A stretch of DNA of 64,000 bases from Kitasatospora mediocidica KCTC 9733 (GTDB lineage: Bacteria; Actinomycetota; Actinomycetes; Streptomycetales; Streptomycetaceae). Location: the NCBI RefSeq assembly GCF_000744225.1, contig NZ_JQLN01000005.1, forward strand, positions 434,001-498,000. Reading direction: 5' to 3'. Positions within the stretch are counted from its first letter, which is position 1. Each line of letters begins with the position of its first letter. Below the pieces are notes generated by a model, which saw only the letters and a list, made by a program, of their open reading frames with translations, searched no databases and was not told the DNA's origin. Below, in pieces: positions 34,607 to 43,210 of this stretch. The translations under genes were made by a program, and so were the position numbers.

Positions 34607-34776
34607 GGGACGCTCACCGTACGCAACACCACGGGGCGAGCGACCTGCCGGTGCCCGCTGTCAGCCGACAGTGCCACACCACCAAAGAGCCCCCGTTCCG
34701 ACCGACTCCCCCCGACGGCCGGAACGGGTTGAGAGGCCCTGCCGACCCACCCCCCCCGGTCGGCAGGGCCTCGTTT
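34607..34776 (+). ncRNA. Small RNA, scr5239-like
   Basis: A transcript of about 165-170 nt is predicted from the promoter at 34572-34600 to a T-rich terminator. It contains three stems: CTGTC-AGCC-GACAG (34659-34672), CCCGTTCCG..CGGAACGGG (about 34692-34728), and the terminator stem. S. coelicolor has a well-conserved sRNA of about 159 nt, scr5239, next to SCO5239, the orthologue of the kinase gene that follows here; it pairs with dagA and metE mRNA. Position, size and three-stem fold agree, so I assign it as that RNA; primary sequence identity was not checked. Confidence 0.75.
34733..34772 (+). terminator. Terminator of the small RNA (also faces the pdtaS 3' end)
   Basis: Perfect 15-bp stem GAGGCCCTGCCGACC / GGTCGGCAGGGCCTC around a C-rich loop, then GTTTCTCTTT. 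Confidence 0.88.
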
Positions 34777-34834
34777 CTCTTTCCCCAGCTTTTCGGCCCC
34801 GGCTGGCCTGCGGCCCGCGGCTTCGCGCGCGGGA

Positions 34835-36352
34835 TCAGCGAACCGGAATCTCCAGGACGACCTTCGTACCGCCGTCCGGGGCCGCGACCATGTCGAAGGT
34901 GCCGCCCAACTCCCCGGTGGCCAGGGTCCGGACGATCTGCAGCCCGAGATTGCCGGCCTTCTGTGGGTCGAACCCCTCGGGCATCCCGCAACCGTTGTCC
35001 TGCACGGTGATCAGCAGGTATTCGTCGGGCTTCGCTCCCCCGTTCCAACTGTCCGACCAGCCCATGCCGGTGGCCGGCGCCCGGCCGCGCAGCGCGCTGA
35101 CCTCCAGGTTGCCGGCCGCCTTCGGACCGAACGCGTGCTCCAGGGCGTTCTGCAGCAGCTCGGTGAGGACCATCGCCAACGGCGTTGCCACGTCGGCCGA
35201 GAGGATCCCGAAGCTGCCGCTGCGCCGGGTGGTCACCTGGCCCTCGTGGGACAGCTCCATCACCATCGACAGCACCCGGTCGGCGATCTCGTCGAAGGCG
35301 ACCCGCTCGTCCAGGTTCTGCGAGAGCGTCTCGTGCACGATGGCGATCGAGCCGACCCGGCGGACCGCCTCGTCCAGCGCGGCGCGGGCCGCCTCGGAGT
35401 CCATCCGGCGGGACTGCAGCCGCAGCAGTGCGGCCACCGTCTGGAGGTTGTTCTTCACCCGGTGGTGGATCTCCCGGATGGTGGCGTCCTTGGTCATCAG
35501 TTCGCGTTCGCGGCGCCGGAGTTCGGTGACGTCGCGGGCCAGCACCAGCGAACCGGTGTGCACGCCCTTGGGCTTGAGCGGGATCGCCCGCAGGGTCACC
35601 ACGCCGCCCTGGGCCTCCACCTCGGTCTGCCGGGGAGCCCAGCCGCTGGCCAGTTTCGCCAGTGCCTCGTGCACCGCGCCGCGCGACGGAAGCGACAACT
35701 CCGAAGTGGTGCGCCCGAGGTGACCACCCACCAGATCCGTGGTGAGGCCGAGCCGGTGATAGGCGGAGAGCGCGTTGGGGCTGGCGTAGGTGACGATGCC
35801 CTCGGCGTCCAGCCGGATCAGCCCGTCGCCGACCCGCGGCGCGGCGTCCATGTCGACCTGCTCGCCGGCGTAGGGAAACGTTCCTGCGGCGATCATCTGG
35901 GCGAGGTCGGAGGCGCTCTGCAGGTAGGTCAGCTCCAGCCGGCTGGGCGTACGCACGGTGAGCAGGTTGGTGTTGCGGGCGATCACTCCCAGTACCCGCC
36001 CCTCCCGCCGGACCGGGATGGACTCCACCCGCACCGGCACCTCCTCGCGCCACTCCGGGTCACCCTCGCGGACGATCCGGCCCTCGTCGAAGGCGGCGTC
36101 CAGCAGGGGGCGGCGGCCGCGCGGGACCAGGTGGCCGACCATGTCGTCCTGGTAGGAGGTCGGACCTGTGTTCGGGCGCATCTGGGCGACCGAGACGTAG
36201 CGGATGCCGTCCCAGGTGGGGATCCAGAGCACCAGATCGGCGAAGGACAGGTCGGAGAGCAGCTGCCATTCCGAGACCAGCAGATGCAGCCACTCCACGT
36301 CGGCACCGGTGAGGGTGGTGTGGCGGCGGACGAGTTCGTTCAGCGAGGGCAC
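34835..36352 (-). CDS. PdtaS-type sensor histidine kinase (GAF-PAS-HisKA_2)
   Basis: 505 aa from GTG 36352. Order: GAF-type N-terminal domain (about 20-160), PAS domain (about 170-275, DGLIRLDAEGIVTYASPNAL), then a HisKA_2/HWE-like dimerisation region IREIHHRVKNNLQTVAALLR with the phospho-acceptor at His296-297, and an HATPase domain (VLTELLQNALEHAF, DNGCGMP). In mycobacteria PdtaS signals to the RNA-binding antiterminator PdtaR and lies beside whiB1; that neighbourhood is kept here. No transmembrane span, so a cytoplasmic sensor. Two DasR-type sites lie 43 and 84 bp upstream. Confidence 0.92.
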   Translation of the reverse strand: MPSLNELVRRHTTLTGADVEWLHLLVSEWQLLSDLSFADLVLWIPTWDGIRYVSVAQMRPNTGPTSYQDDMVGHLVPRGRRPLLDAAFDEGRIVREGDPEWREEVPVRVESIPVRREGRVLGVIARNTNLLTVRTPSRLELTYLQSASDLAQMIAAGTFPYAGEQVDMDAAPRVGDGLIRLDAEGIVTYASPNALSAYHRLGLTTDLVGGHLGRTTSELSLPSRGAVHEALAKLASGWAPRQTEVEAQGGVVTLRAIPLKPKGVHTGSLVLARDVTELRRRERELMTKDATIREIHHRVKNNLQTVAALLRLQSRRMDSEAARAALDEAVRRVGSIAIVHETLSQNLDERVAFDEIADRVLSMVMELSHEGQVTTRRSGSFGILSADVATPLAMVLTELLQNALEHAFGPKAAGNLEVSALRGRAPATGMGWSDSWNGGAKPDEYLLITVQDNGCGMPEGFDPQKAGNLGLQIVRTLATGELGGTFDMVAAPDGGTKVVLEIPVR

Positions 36353-36394
36353 AGGGCGAGCGTAGCCGGGATGGCCCGGCGGCGGCTTGGCCGG

Positions 36395-36410
36395 CGTTGT
36401 CCAGACCAAT
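36395..36410. promoter_or_regulatory. DasR-type operator (dre), upstream of pdtaS, site 1
   Basis: CGTTGTCCAGACCAAT: 12 of 16 positions of the consensus AGTGGTCTAGACCAGT. 43 bp upstream of the pdtaS start. Confidence 0.5.
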
Positions 36411-36435
36411 GTGTGCGGACGCCTGGACAACCCAG

Positions 36436-36451
36436 ATTGGTCTAGTCCACA
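36436..36451. promoter_or_regulatory. DasR-type operator (dre), upstream of pdtaS, site 2
   Basis: ATTGGTCTAGTCCACA: 13 of 16 positions of the consensus ACTGGTCTAGACCACT. Centres of sites 1 and 2 are 41 bp apart. Confidence 0.6.
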
Positions 36452-36679
36452 ATGAAGGAGCACCAAGGAACGGCCCCCCGCGCAACTGCCCTGACTGCGC
36501 GCGGTCGCTCCTCGGTCGGTCGCCGTCGCACCAGGACCCCGCACAGTCCTGCTGCCGCGCGTCCCTCGCGGACGTGGCGCCCGACGACAGCTCCGGGCTG
36601 CGGTGCCACATGGGTTGAGGGTCCCGTGTCGGCGCCGTGGCCCGTAGTGTTTTCCTCCCCCGGGGCAGACCGGACCGAC

Positions 36680-36726
36680 CGAAGGGCCCCTTCCATGCCG
36701 CCGCACGGCGCGGAGGGGGCCCTTCG
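36680..36726 (-). terminator. Terminator after the SIS-domain gene
   Basis: 11-bp stem CGAAGGGCCCC / GGGGCCCTTCG with further pairing in the loop, 13 bp past the reverse-strand stop. The remaining part of 36353-36738 holds the dre pair and no supported gene. Confidence 0.75.
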
Positions 36727-36738
36727 GCGTGCCCGGGA

Positions 36739-37800
36739 TCAGTGCGTCTCGGTGACCTTGGCCAGCGCGCGCGGCGCGTCCGGGTCCTGGCCCCGGGCGA
36801 TGGTGACCTCGTAGGCCAGCTGCTGGAGCGGGAGGATCTCCAGGATCGTCTGGACCTCCTCGGGCACGCCGGCCGGGAGCGCGAAGCCCGCGGAGGCGGC
36901 GTCCACCTGGTCCTGCTGGCCGATCACCACCAGGTCCGCGCCCCGGCCGCGCAGGCGGTCCAGGACCGGCTGCAGGGCCTCCCCGCCCTTGCCGTCGGGG
37001 ACGATGGCGATGACCGGGGAGACGTTGTCCACCATGGCCAGCGGGCCGTGCAGCAGGTCGGCGCCGGAGAACGGGGAGGCCGGGATGTAGGTGGTCTCCA
37101 TCAGCTTGAGCGCCGCCTCGCGGGCGGTCGGGTAGCCGTAGCCGCGCGAGGTGATCACCAGGCGCTGGGCGAAGCGGTAGCGCTCGGCCAGCGCCTTCAC
37201 CTCGGGCTGGCGGGCCAGGACGCCCGCGGCCAGTGCCGGCAGCACCTTGGCGGCCGCGCCGTCGCCACCGCGCAGGCCCTCGACGAGGAGGTAGAGCGCC
37301 AGCAGCTCGGCGGTGTACGTCTTGGTGGCCGGCAGCGCCTTCTCCGGGCCGGCCATGACGTCGATGTGGAACTCGGAGACGTCGGCCAGCGGGGAGCCCG
37401 GGTTGTTGGTCACCGCCAGGGTGACCGCGCCGGCCTCCCGGGCCGCCTTGGTGGAGGCCACCAGGTCCGGCGATCCGCCGGACTGGCTGACCGTGATCAC
37501 CAGCACGTCGCGCAGGTCCGGCTTGGCGCCGTACGCCGTGGTGGTGGACATCGAGGTGAGGCCGGCCGGCTTGCCGAGCAGGACCTCGATCAGGTACTTC
37601 GCGTACAGCGCGGCGTTGTCCGAGGTGCCGCGCGCGGTCAGCAGCACGAAGCGCGGGTTGCGGGCGGCGATCTCGGCGGCGATCTCGCGGATCTTCGGGG
37701 CGCCCTCATCGAGGATGCGCTGCAGGACGGCCGGCTGCTCGGCCATCTCCGCCGCCATGATCCGCCCGGGGGTCACGGAGCCGGTCTGCGTGTCGGACAT
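36739..37800 (-). CDS. Double-SIS-domain protein, probable aminosugar-phosphate deaminase/isomerase
   Basis: 353 aa. Two sugar-isomerase (SIS) domains: the first about 35-170 with TARGTSDNAA and SQSGGSPD (105-112), the second about 205-340 with TSRGYGYPTAREAALKLMET and PEEVQTILEILPLQQLAYE. This is the isomerase half of glucosamine-6-phosphate synthase without the glutaminase domain, as in AgaS and NagB-II enzymes that deaminate glucosamine-6-phosphate. Next to a dasA-like gene and the das operon, it is a good candidate for feeding GlcNAc carbon into glycolysis. The exact reaction is inferred. Confidence 0.85.
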   Translation of the reverse strand: MSDTQTGSVTPGRIMAAEMAEQPAVLQRILDEGAPKIREIAAEIAARNPRFVLLTARGTSDNAALYAKYLIEVLLGKPAGLTSMSTTTAYGAKPDLRDVLVITVSQSGGSPDLVASTKAAREAGAVTLAVTNNPGSPLADVSEFHIDVMAGPEKALPATKTYTAELLALYLLVEGLRGGDGAAAKVLPALAAGVLARQPEVKALAERYRFAQRLVITSRGYGYPTAREAALKLMETTYIPASPFSGADLLHGPLAMVDNVSPVIAIVPDGKGGEALQPVLDRLRGRGADLVVIGQQDQVDAASAGFALPAGVPEEVQTILEILPLQQLAYEVTIARGQDPDAPRALAKVTETH

Positions 37801-38057
37801 CTGGTGGGCCTCCGAACGAGAGTTGCTTCAACCCCGCCGGGCGACTGCCCGGTGAGGACCTCTTCCGGCGGCGAGTCCGCACACTCGTGCCAGGGCCGAT
37901 CCTAGGCCGTTTCTGACGATTCGCGTCGGATGAACCCGCGGCGTTGGGCGGGATGCCCGGCGTCGCGGGCCCGGCGGGAATTGTCAGACACGGCCCAAGG
38001 GGGCAGGCTGCGCGGAGCACGTCCGAACGCCCCGCGCGGCCCGGGCCGCCCCGCCGG

Positions 38058-39362
38058 TCAGGACGGGCTGTTGATCAGCTGGTTGATCTTGGCGTCGGCG
38101 GCCTTGGTCGCGTCGGCCACCGAGGTGCCGGCCAGGATCGCGCCGAGCATGTCGGGCAGCACGTTCTGCTTCTCCACCGCACCCCAACCGGGGGCGATCG
38201 GGGTGAACCAGGCGTCCGGCACCGCGTTGGCCGCGGCGGCGGTCTCCGGCTTCTCCTTGAGCGGGGCGAGCTGGACGAGGTTGTTCGGCAGGATGTTCTT
38301 GTCGGCCAGCACCTGCTCCGACTTGGCGCTGGTGAAGAGCTTGATCCAGGCCGAAGCGAGCGTCGACACCTGCGACTTGGCGGTGATCGCCAGGTCCGAG
38401 CCGCCGATGAAGCTGGGCAGCGGCTTGCCGTTCGGGCCCGGCATGCCGACCACCTTGAGCACACCGTTCAGCGCCGGGTCGCCGGCCGGGGCGGTCGCGG
38501 CGTCGGCCGCCTCCCAGCCGTTGCCGTAGATCATCGCGGCCTTCTGCTTGCCGAGCACGCCGGACTGGTGCAGCTCGTTGACCGTCAGGTCACCGTGGTT
38601 GTACTTCCGCACCAGGTCCACGAAGTGCTGGATGCCCTGCTGCGCCTTCGGATCCTCCAGCGTGCCGTGCCAGTTGCCGGAGCTGTCGAAGCGGGCGACG
38701 GTCCCGCCGTACGCCGCGACGTAGCTCAACGCGGCGTACCAGTAGGGGCCGGGCAGGTAGAGCGGGGAGAACGACCTGTCGTCCTTGTACTTCGCCTGCA
38801 CCTTGTCCAGCGCGGACATCAGGGCGTCCTCGGTGGTCGGGAAGTCGGCGCTGCCGGTGGCCTGTTGGAACATCGCACTGTTGTAGATGCCGACCCGGGC
38901 GCCCGCGTAGTACGGAACGCAGTAGAGCTTGTCGTCGTACGTGCAGGTGTTCTCCAGGCCGCGGATCCAACTGTCCGAGTTCTCGTAGTCGGCGTGGTTC
39001 ACCTGTGCCAGCGAGCCGTTCAGGATGTACTTCATGGTCTCGGTGTTGCCCAGCTCGACGACGTCGGGCGCGCCGCCCTGCTTGAGCGCGTCGTCCAGCT
39101 TGCTCACCTTGTCGGCCCAACTCTGGTAGCTGAGTCTGAGGCTGACGTTCGGGTACAGCGCGGCGAACTCGTTGTTGACCTGACCCACCAGCTCGGGCCA
39201 GCTGGTCTGCGCGTCGTTCATCAGCCAGACGGTGAGCGTGCCGGTGACGGTCGTGGGATCGGCGGAGTGTGCGGCGGGTTTGGCCGCTCCCGCGCCACCG
39301 CAGGCGGCCAGGCCGAGGGCCAGCGCGGTGGCGACGGACGCTGCGACGAACTGACGCTTCAC
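38058..39362 (-). CDS. Sugar ABC transporter binding lipoprotein, DasA-like paralogue
   Basis: 434 aa. GTG 39362 with AGGAGG upstream, the same leader (AGGAGGAT, then GTGAAGCGTCAG) as dasA. Signal peptide with lipobox LAAC, Cys21. Family 1 solute-binding fold: VTGTLTVWLMNDAQTSWPEL, VVELGNTETMKYILNGSLAQ, IYGNGWEAADAATAP, NKI-LPNN near the end. It is the second DasA-type protein in the window, with no permease of its own; it may share DasBC, or take a different chito- or other oligosaccharide. Twin DasR sites lie upstream. Confidence 0.9.
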   Translation of the reverse strand: MKRQFVAASVATALALGLAACGGAGAAKPAAHSADPTTVTGTLTVWLMNDAQTSWPELVGQVNNEFAALYPNVSLRLSYQSWADKVSKLDDALKQGGAPDVVELGNTETMKYILNGSLAQVNHADYENSDSWIRGLENTCTYDDKLYCVPYYAGARVGIYNSAMFQQATGSADFPTTEDALMSALDKVQAKYKDDRSFSPLYLPGPYWYAALSYVAAYGGTVARFDSSGNWHGTLEDPKAQQGIQHFVDLVRKYNHGDLTVNELHQSGVLGKQKAAMIYGNGWEAADAATAPAGDPALNGVLKVVGMPGPNGKPLPSFIGGSDLAITAKSQVSTLASAWIKLFTSAKSEQVLADKNILPNNLVQLAPLKEKPETAAAANAVPDAWFTPIAPGWGAVEKQNVLPDMLGAILAGTSVADATKAADAKINQLINSPS

Positions 39363-39431
39363 GCGATCCTCCTGAGGGCATGGCAGAGGGGCTCCCACCA
39401 GGAGGACGGCCCGACGTACCTGGGCGGTCCG

Positions 39432-39447
39432 GGTGGTCCAGACCAGA
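39432..39447. promoter_or_regulatory. DasR-type operator (dre), upstream of the dasA paralogue, site 1
   Basis: GGTGGTCCAGACCAGA: 13 of 16 consensus positions. 70 bp upstream of the start codon. Confidence 0.7.
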
Positions 39448-39456
39448 TTTCTGGAG

Positions 39457-39472
39457 CCTGGCCTAGACCAAA
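39457..39472. promoter_or_regulatory. DasR-type operator (dre), upstream of the dasA paralogue, site 2
   Basis: CCTGGCCTAGACCAAA: 12 of 16 consensus positions, core GGCCTAGACCA. Exactly 25 bp centre-to-centre from site 1, the same spacing as at dasA. Confidence 0.65.
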
Positions 39473-39592
39473 CCGGCTGTCAACGCTCCGATGACAGCCG
39501 GGGGCGGCCGTTGCAGACCTGTTGTGCGAAGTGAGCGCAGCGTTGCCGGCAGGCTACTTAAGGTGGCTTTAAGGGTTGCTCAAACCATGACA

Positions 39593-39630
39593 AAAGTCCC
39601 CCCGGGGGACGAATCCTCCGGGGGGACTTC
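39593..39630 (-). terminator. Intrinsic terminator after the hexosaminidase gene
   Basis: 12-bp stem AAGTCCCCCCGG / CCGGGGGGACTT, extended inwards, followed on the reverse strand by TTTTG. It ends the dasABC-hexosaminidase transcript. Confidence 0.88.
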
Positions 39631-39646
39631 GCGTTCTGATGAACCG

Positions 39647-41215
39647 TCAGGCACTCACGGAGGGCTGCCCGGTGAGCACCTCGACGGCGGCCAGGCCGCA
39701 GACCCGCGCCGCGCCGTGGGTGGCGATGTGCAGCGCGCCGACCGGCTGCGCCTGCGGCACGCCCATCTCGACCACCGCGGCGTCCGGACGGGCCGCCAGC
39801 AGCGGCCGCAGGGCCGCCGCCATCCAGTCGTGCCGGTGCGCGTCGCGCACCACCAGGACCAGTCGGCGCCCCTCCGCGCCGGCCAGCACCCGCGCGACCA
39901 GCGCGTCCAACTCCCCCGCCCGGGCCGCCTCCGGGCCGATGCTCTCGCTCCGGGTGCCCGGGAACCGGGCCGCCAGCATGCCGGCCACGCCCCACGGGGT
40001 CTCGTCGCCCACCGCGATGTTCGCCTGCGGGGAGAACGAGGCCACGTACGGGCGGTCCGTCACCGGGGTGAACGGCCGGCTCGGCGCCGCGGTGATCCGC
40101 AGCGCGCGCCGGGCGGCCCGCAGGCCGATCGACAGGTCCGGCGCACCGTCGCCGCACTGCGCCGCCCGACGGTGACTGGTCAGCCGGGCCCAGCTGCCCA
40201 GCGAGCGCACCCGGGCGGCCGCGTCCGCCAGCCGCTCCTCCGGGATCCGGCCCGAGCGGACCGCCTCCACGATGCTGTCACGCAGCTGCAGGACGGTCTC
40301 CTCGTCCGCCAGGCCGCCCCCGACGCAGATCGCGTCGGCCCCCGCGGCCAGCGCCAGCACCGTCCCCTCCGCGATGCCGTACGTGTCCGCGATGGCGCCC
40401 ATCTCGATGCCGTCGGTGACGATCAGACCGTCGTAGCCGAGGCCGCCCTCACTCGCCCGGGCGCGCAGCAGCCCGGAGAGCACCGCCCGGCTGAGCGTGG
40501 CCGGGTGCACCGGGTCCAGCGCCGGGATCATGATGTGCGCGCTCATCACGGCCTTGGCCCCGGCCGCGATGGCGGCCCGGAACGGGACCAGGTCGCGCGA
40601 CCGCAGCAGGTCCACGTCGACGTCGACCACGGGCAGGCCGAGGTGCGAGTCGACCGCGGTGTCGCCGTGGCCGGGGAAGTGCTTGGCGCAGGCGGCCACC
40701 CCGACCGACTGCAGGCCCTCCACCCAGGCGGCGGTGTGCCGGGCGCAGAGCTCGGGGTCGGCGCCGAACGAGCGCACGCCGATCACCGGGTTGCCCGGGT
40801 TGGAGTTGACGTCCGCGGAGGGCGCCCAGTTGTAGTTGATGCCGCACTCGGCCAGCGCGCGGCCCAGTTCGCGGGCGACGTCACGGGTCAGCGCCGGGTC
40901 GTCGATCGCGCCGAGGGCGAGGTTGCCCGGCCAGGAGGAGCCGGAACCGGCCTCCAGGCGGGTGACGTCGCCGCCCTCCTCGTCGATCGCCACCAGGACG
41001 TCCGGGTTCTCCTGGCGCAGCGTGGCGGTCAGCGCCGCCAGCTGGGCCGGATCGGTGACGTTGCGTCCGAACAGGGCCACCGAGCCGAGGCCGGCGGCGA
41101 GCTTGCGCAGCACCCACTCCGGCGGGGTGGTGCCCTCGAAGCCGGGCTGCAGGACCGTCAGAGCGTCGCGGTGCAGCTGGTCGCTGTCCGGCACGCTCGG
41201 GATGAGAATGCTCAC
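39647..41215 (-). CDS. Glycoside hydrolase family 3 beta-N-acetylhexosaminidase (NagZ-like), cytoplasmic
   Basis: 522 aa, GTG 41215, 9 bp after the dasC stop. There is no signal peptide, so it acts in the cytoplasm on imported chito-oligosaccharides. The GH3 N-acetylglucosaminidase motif KHFPGHGDTAVDSH (178-191) supplies the Asp-His acid/base pair and Asp268 in VTDGIEMGA is the expected nucleophile. IDEEGGDVTRLE (78-88) is also typical. A second C-terminal domain (about 350-522) is present, larger than in short NagZ. In S. coelicolor a hexosaminidase gene likewise follows dasC. Confidence 0.92.
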   Translation of the reverse strand: MSILIPSVPDSDQLHRDALTVLQPGFEGTTPPEWVLRKLAAGLGSVALFGRNVTDPAQLAALTATLRQENPDVLVAIDEEGGDVTRLEAGSGSSWPGNLALGAIDDPALTRDVARELGRALAECGINYNWAPSADVNSNPGNPVIGVRSFGADPELCARHTAAWVEGLQSVGVAACAKHFPGHGDTAVDSHLGLPVVDVDVDLLRSRDLVPFRAAIAAGAKAVMSAHIMIPALDPVHPATLSRAVLSGLLRARASEGGLGYDGLIVTDGIEMGAIADTYGIAEGTVLALAAGADAICVGGGLADEETVLQLRDSIVEAVRSGRIPEERLADAAARVRSLGSWARLTSHRRAAQCGDGAPDLSIGLRAARRALRITAAPSRPFTPVTDRPYVASFSPQANIAVGDETPWGVAGMLAARFPGTRSESIGPEAARAGELDALVARVLAGAEGRRLVLVVRDAHRHDWMAAALRPLLAARPDAAVVEMGVPQAQPVGALHIATHGAARVCGLAAVEVLTGQPSVSA

Positions 41216-41224
41216 GGGTATCTC

Positions 41225-42064
41225 TCAGCCCTTCACTGCGCCGGCGGTCATCCCGCCCACGGCATTGCGCTGCAGGAACAGGAAGATGATCAGCACCGGG
41301 ATGGCGAACAGCGTGGAGGCCGCCATCGTGGCACCCCAGTCGTCGCCGAAGAGTGACTGGAAGGACGTCAGCCAGAGCGGCAGCGTCTGCGCGCTGCCCG
41401 GGCCGGTGGCCTTGTTGAGGATCAGGACGAGCGGCAGCTCGTTCCAGGCGGTGATGAAGCCGAACAGCGAGGTCGTCATCAGGCCCGGGGCGAGCAGCGG
41501 GAAGACCACCTTGACGAAGGCCTGGGTCCGGGTGCAGCCGTCCACCATGGCCGACTCCTCCAGCTCCTTGGGCACGGCTGCGATGAAGCCGCGCAGCGTC
41601 CAGATCGTGAAGGGCAGCACCATCATCATGTAGAACAGCGTCAGCGGGACCAGGCTGTCCAGCATGTCCTTCTCGCGGACGATCATGTAGACGGCGATCG
41701 TCATGACCTCCCAGGGGGCCATCTGCGCCAGCATGATCACCAGGACGAAGGACTTGCGGCCGCGGAACTTCATCCGGGCGATCGCGAACGAGGCCAGCGT
41801 CGCGATGACCAGCGAGCCCAGCACCGCGAGCACGGTGACGGTGAAGCTGTTGCCGACCATCTCCCAGAACTGCGCGGCCCCCGTGGCGGTGCTGAAGTGC
41901 TCCAGCGTGCCGCGCAGCGGGAAGAAGACCGGCGTCTTGCTGATGATGTCGCTGTTCCGCTTGAAGGCCGTACTGAACATCCAGTAGACCGGGAACATGA
42001 AGAAGACGAAGAGGACGACCGCGATGGCGTTGGGCCAGCTGCGTCCGATGATCGAGCGCCTCAC
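41225..42064 (-). CDS. dasC: Chitobiose ABC transporter permease DasC
   Basis: 279 aa from GTG 42064, which overlaps the dasB stop (GTGA). Six hydrophobic segments; the coupling motif is EESAMVDGCTRTQAFVKVVF PLLAPG (split here). MalG-type inner-membrane permease. It pairs with DasB to import N,N'-diacetylchitobiose delivered by DasA; energy comes from the shared ATPase MsiK in Streptomyces, whose gene is not in this window. Repressed by DasR when GlcNAc is scarce. Confidence 0.95.
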   Translation of the reverse strand: MRRSIIGRSWPNAIAVVLFVFFMFPVYWMFSTAFKRNSDIISKTPVFFPLRGTLEHFSTATGAAQFWEMVGNSFTVTVLAVLGSLVIATLASFAIARMKFRGRKSFVLVIMLAQMAPWEVMTIAVYMIVREKDMLDSLVPLTLFYMMMVLPFTIWTLRGFIAAVPKELEESAMVDGCTRTQAFVKVVFPLLAPGLMTTSLFGFITAWNELPLVLILNKATGPGSAQTLPLWLTSFQSLFGDDWGATMAASTLFAIPVLIIFLFLQRNAVGGMTAGAVKG

Positions 42065-43041
42065 AGCTCGTCCTCCTGCTTCAGAATGATCCGGAAGTAG
42101 TACGCCATCAGCACGACCAGCATCAGGATGGTGAGCACCGCGATCGTGGCGCCGATGCCGTAGTGCTGATTGCCGGTGCCCTGGATGTAGGCGTAGAACG
42201 GCAGCGTCTGGGTGAGTCCCTGGGGGCCGCCGGCGTTGACGGCGAGGATCTGGGCGAAGGACTTGAAGACCCAGATGATCTCCAGGAACGTGGTGCTCAG
42301 GAAGAACGGCTTCAGGCTGGGGAAGACCACCCAGCGGAAGATCCGCCAGGATCCGGCACCGTCCATCCGGGCCGCCTCGTAGAGCTCGGCCGGGATGGTG
42401 GTCAGGCCCGCGTACATGTTGAAGGCGACGAACGGGATCGACTGCCAGACGATCAGCAGGATGATCACGAAGAAGGTGCCGTACTGCGAGCTGTACCAGT
42501 TGTAGTTGGCCATGGAGTGCCAGCCGAGCTGGTCCAGGAACCAGTTGACGACACCGAAGCGGGAGTCGAAGAGCCAGCTGAAGACGGTGGCGGCGGCCAC
42601 GATCGGCATCGCCCAGGCGAGCATCAGGGCGGCCTGGAGCAGGATCCGCATCTTCTTGCCGAGCCGGTTCAGCAACAGCCCGACCAGCGTGCCGCCGACC
42701 ATGATCAGCACGACGTTGACCGTGGTGAAGGCGATCGTCCGGCCGGTGGTGTGCCAGAACTCCGAGCTGGTCAGCTGGTCCTTGTAGTTGGAGAAGCCGT
42801 TCCACTCGGTCAGGTGCAGGATCAGCTGGCGCTTGTTCAGGTTCTGGAAGGAGAGCTCGAACGTCTTGACCAGCGGCCAGCCCAGCAGCGCCAGGGTGGC
42901 CACGATGGCCGGCAGCAGGAGAAGGTAGGGCGTGCTGCGGCTCAGCAGGCTCGGACCGACGACCGGTCTGCCACTGCCGAGGGGGCTACCCTTCACGCCT
43001 CCGGGGGATTGCACCCGTACCGGTTCCGACTGAACTGCCAT
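42061..43041 (-). CDS. dasB: Chitobiose ABC transporter permease DasB
   Basis: 326 aa from ATG 43041 with AGAGGA upstream. A hydrophilic N-terminus of about 38 residues precedes six membrane spans (YLLLLPAIVATLALLGWPLV first). The coupling motif is YEAARMDGAGSWRIFRWVVF PSL (split here), MalF-type. The start is 221 bp past the dasA stop, with two hairpins in the gap, so expression is likely lower than that of dasA. Confidence 0.95.
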   Translation of the reverse strand: MAVQSEPVRVQSPGGVKGSPLGSGRPVVGPSLLSRSTPYLLLLPAIVATLALLGWPLVKTFELSFQNLNKRQLILHLTEWNGFSNYKDQLTSSEFWHTTGRTIAFTTVNVVLIMVGGTLVGLLLNRLGKKMRILLQAALMLAWAMPIVAAATVFSWLFDSRFGVVNWFLDQLGWHSMANYNWYSSQYGTFFVIILLIVWQSIPFVAFNMYAGLTTIPAELYEAARMDGAGSWRIFRWVVFPSLKPFFLSTTFLEIIWVFKSFAQILAVNAGGPQGLTQTLPFYAYIQGTGNQHYGIGATIAVLTILMLVVLMAYYFRIILKQEDEL

Positions 43042-43108
43042 CGATCCTCTTCTCAGCGGCCGCCGTTGTACTGGGGGGACCTGCCTGCCGGCAGCGGTCA
43101 GGGCCTGA

Positions 43109-43132
43109 CCGCCCCGCACCCCGCCGGGGCGG
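43109..43132 (-). terminator. Hairpin in the dasA-dasB gap, distal
   Basis: 8-bp stem CCGCCCCG / CGGGGCGG with an 8-nt loop. It may stabilise or attenuate the transcript. Confidence 0.5.
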
Positions 43133-43210
43133 GGAAGCCGTCCGGATCCGTCCGAACGGCGCTGTCACCGTTCTCTCGTCCCCCAGCCGGCGTCGGAGAG
43201 AAAGCAGTGT

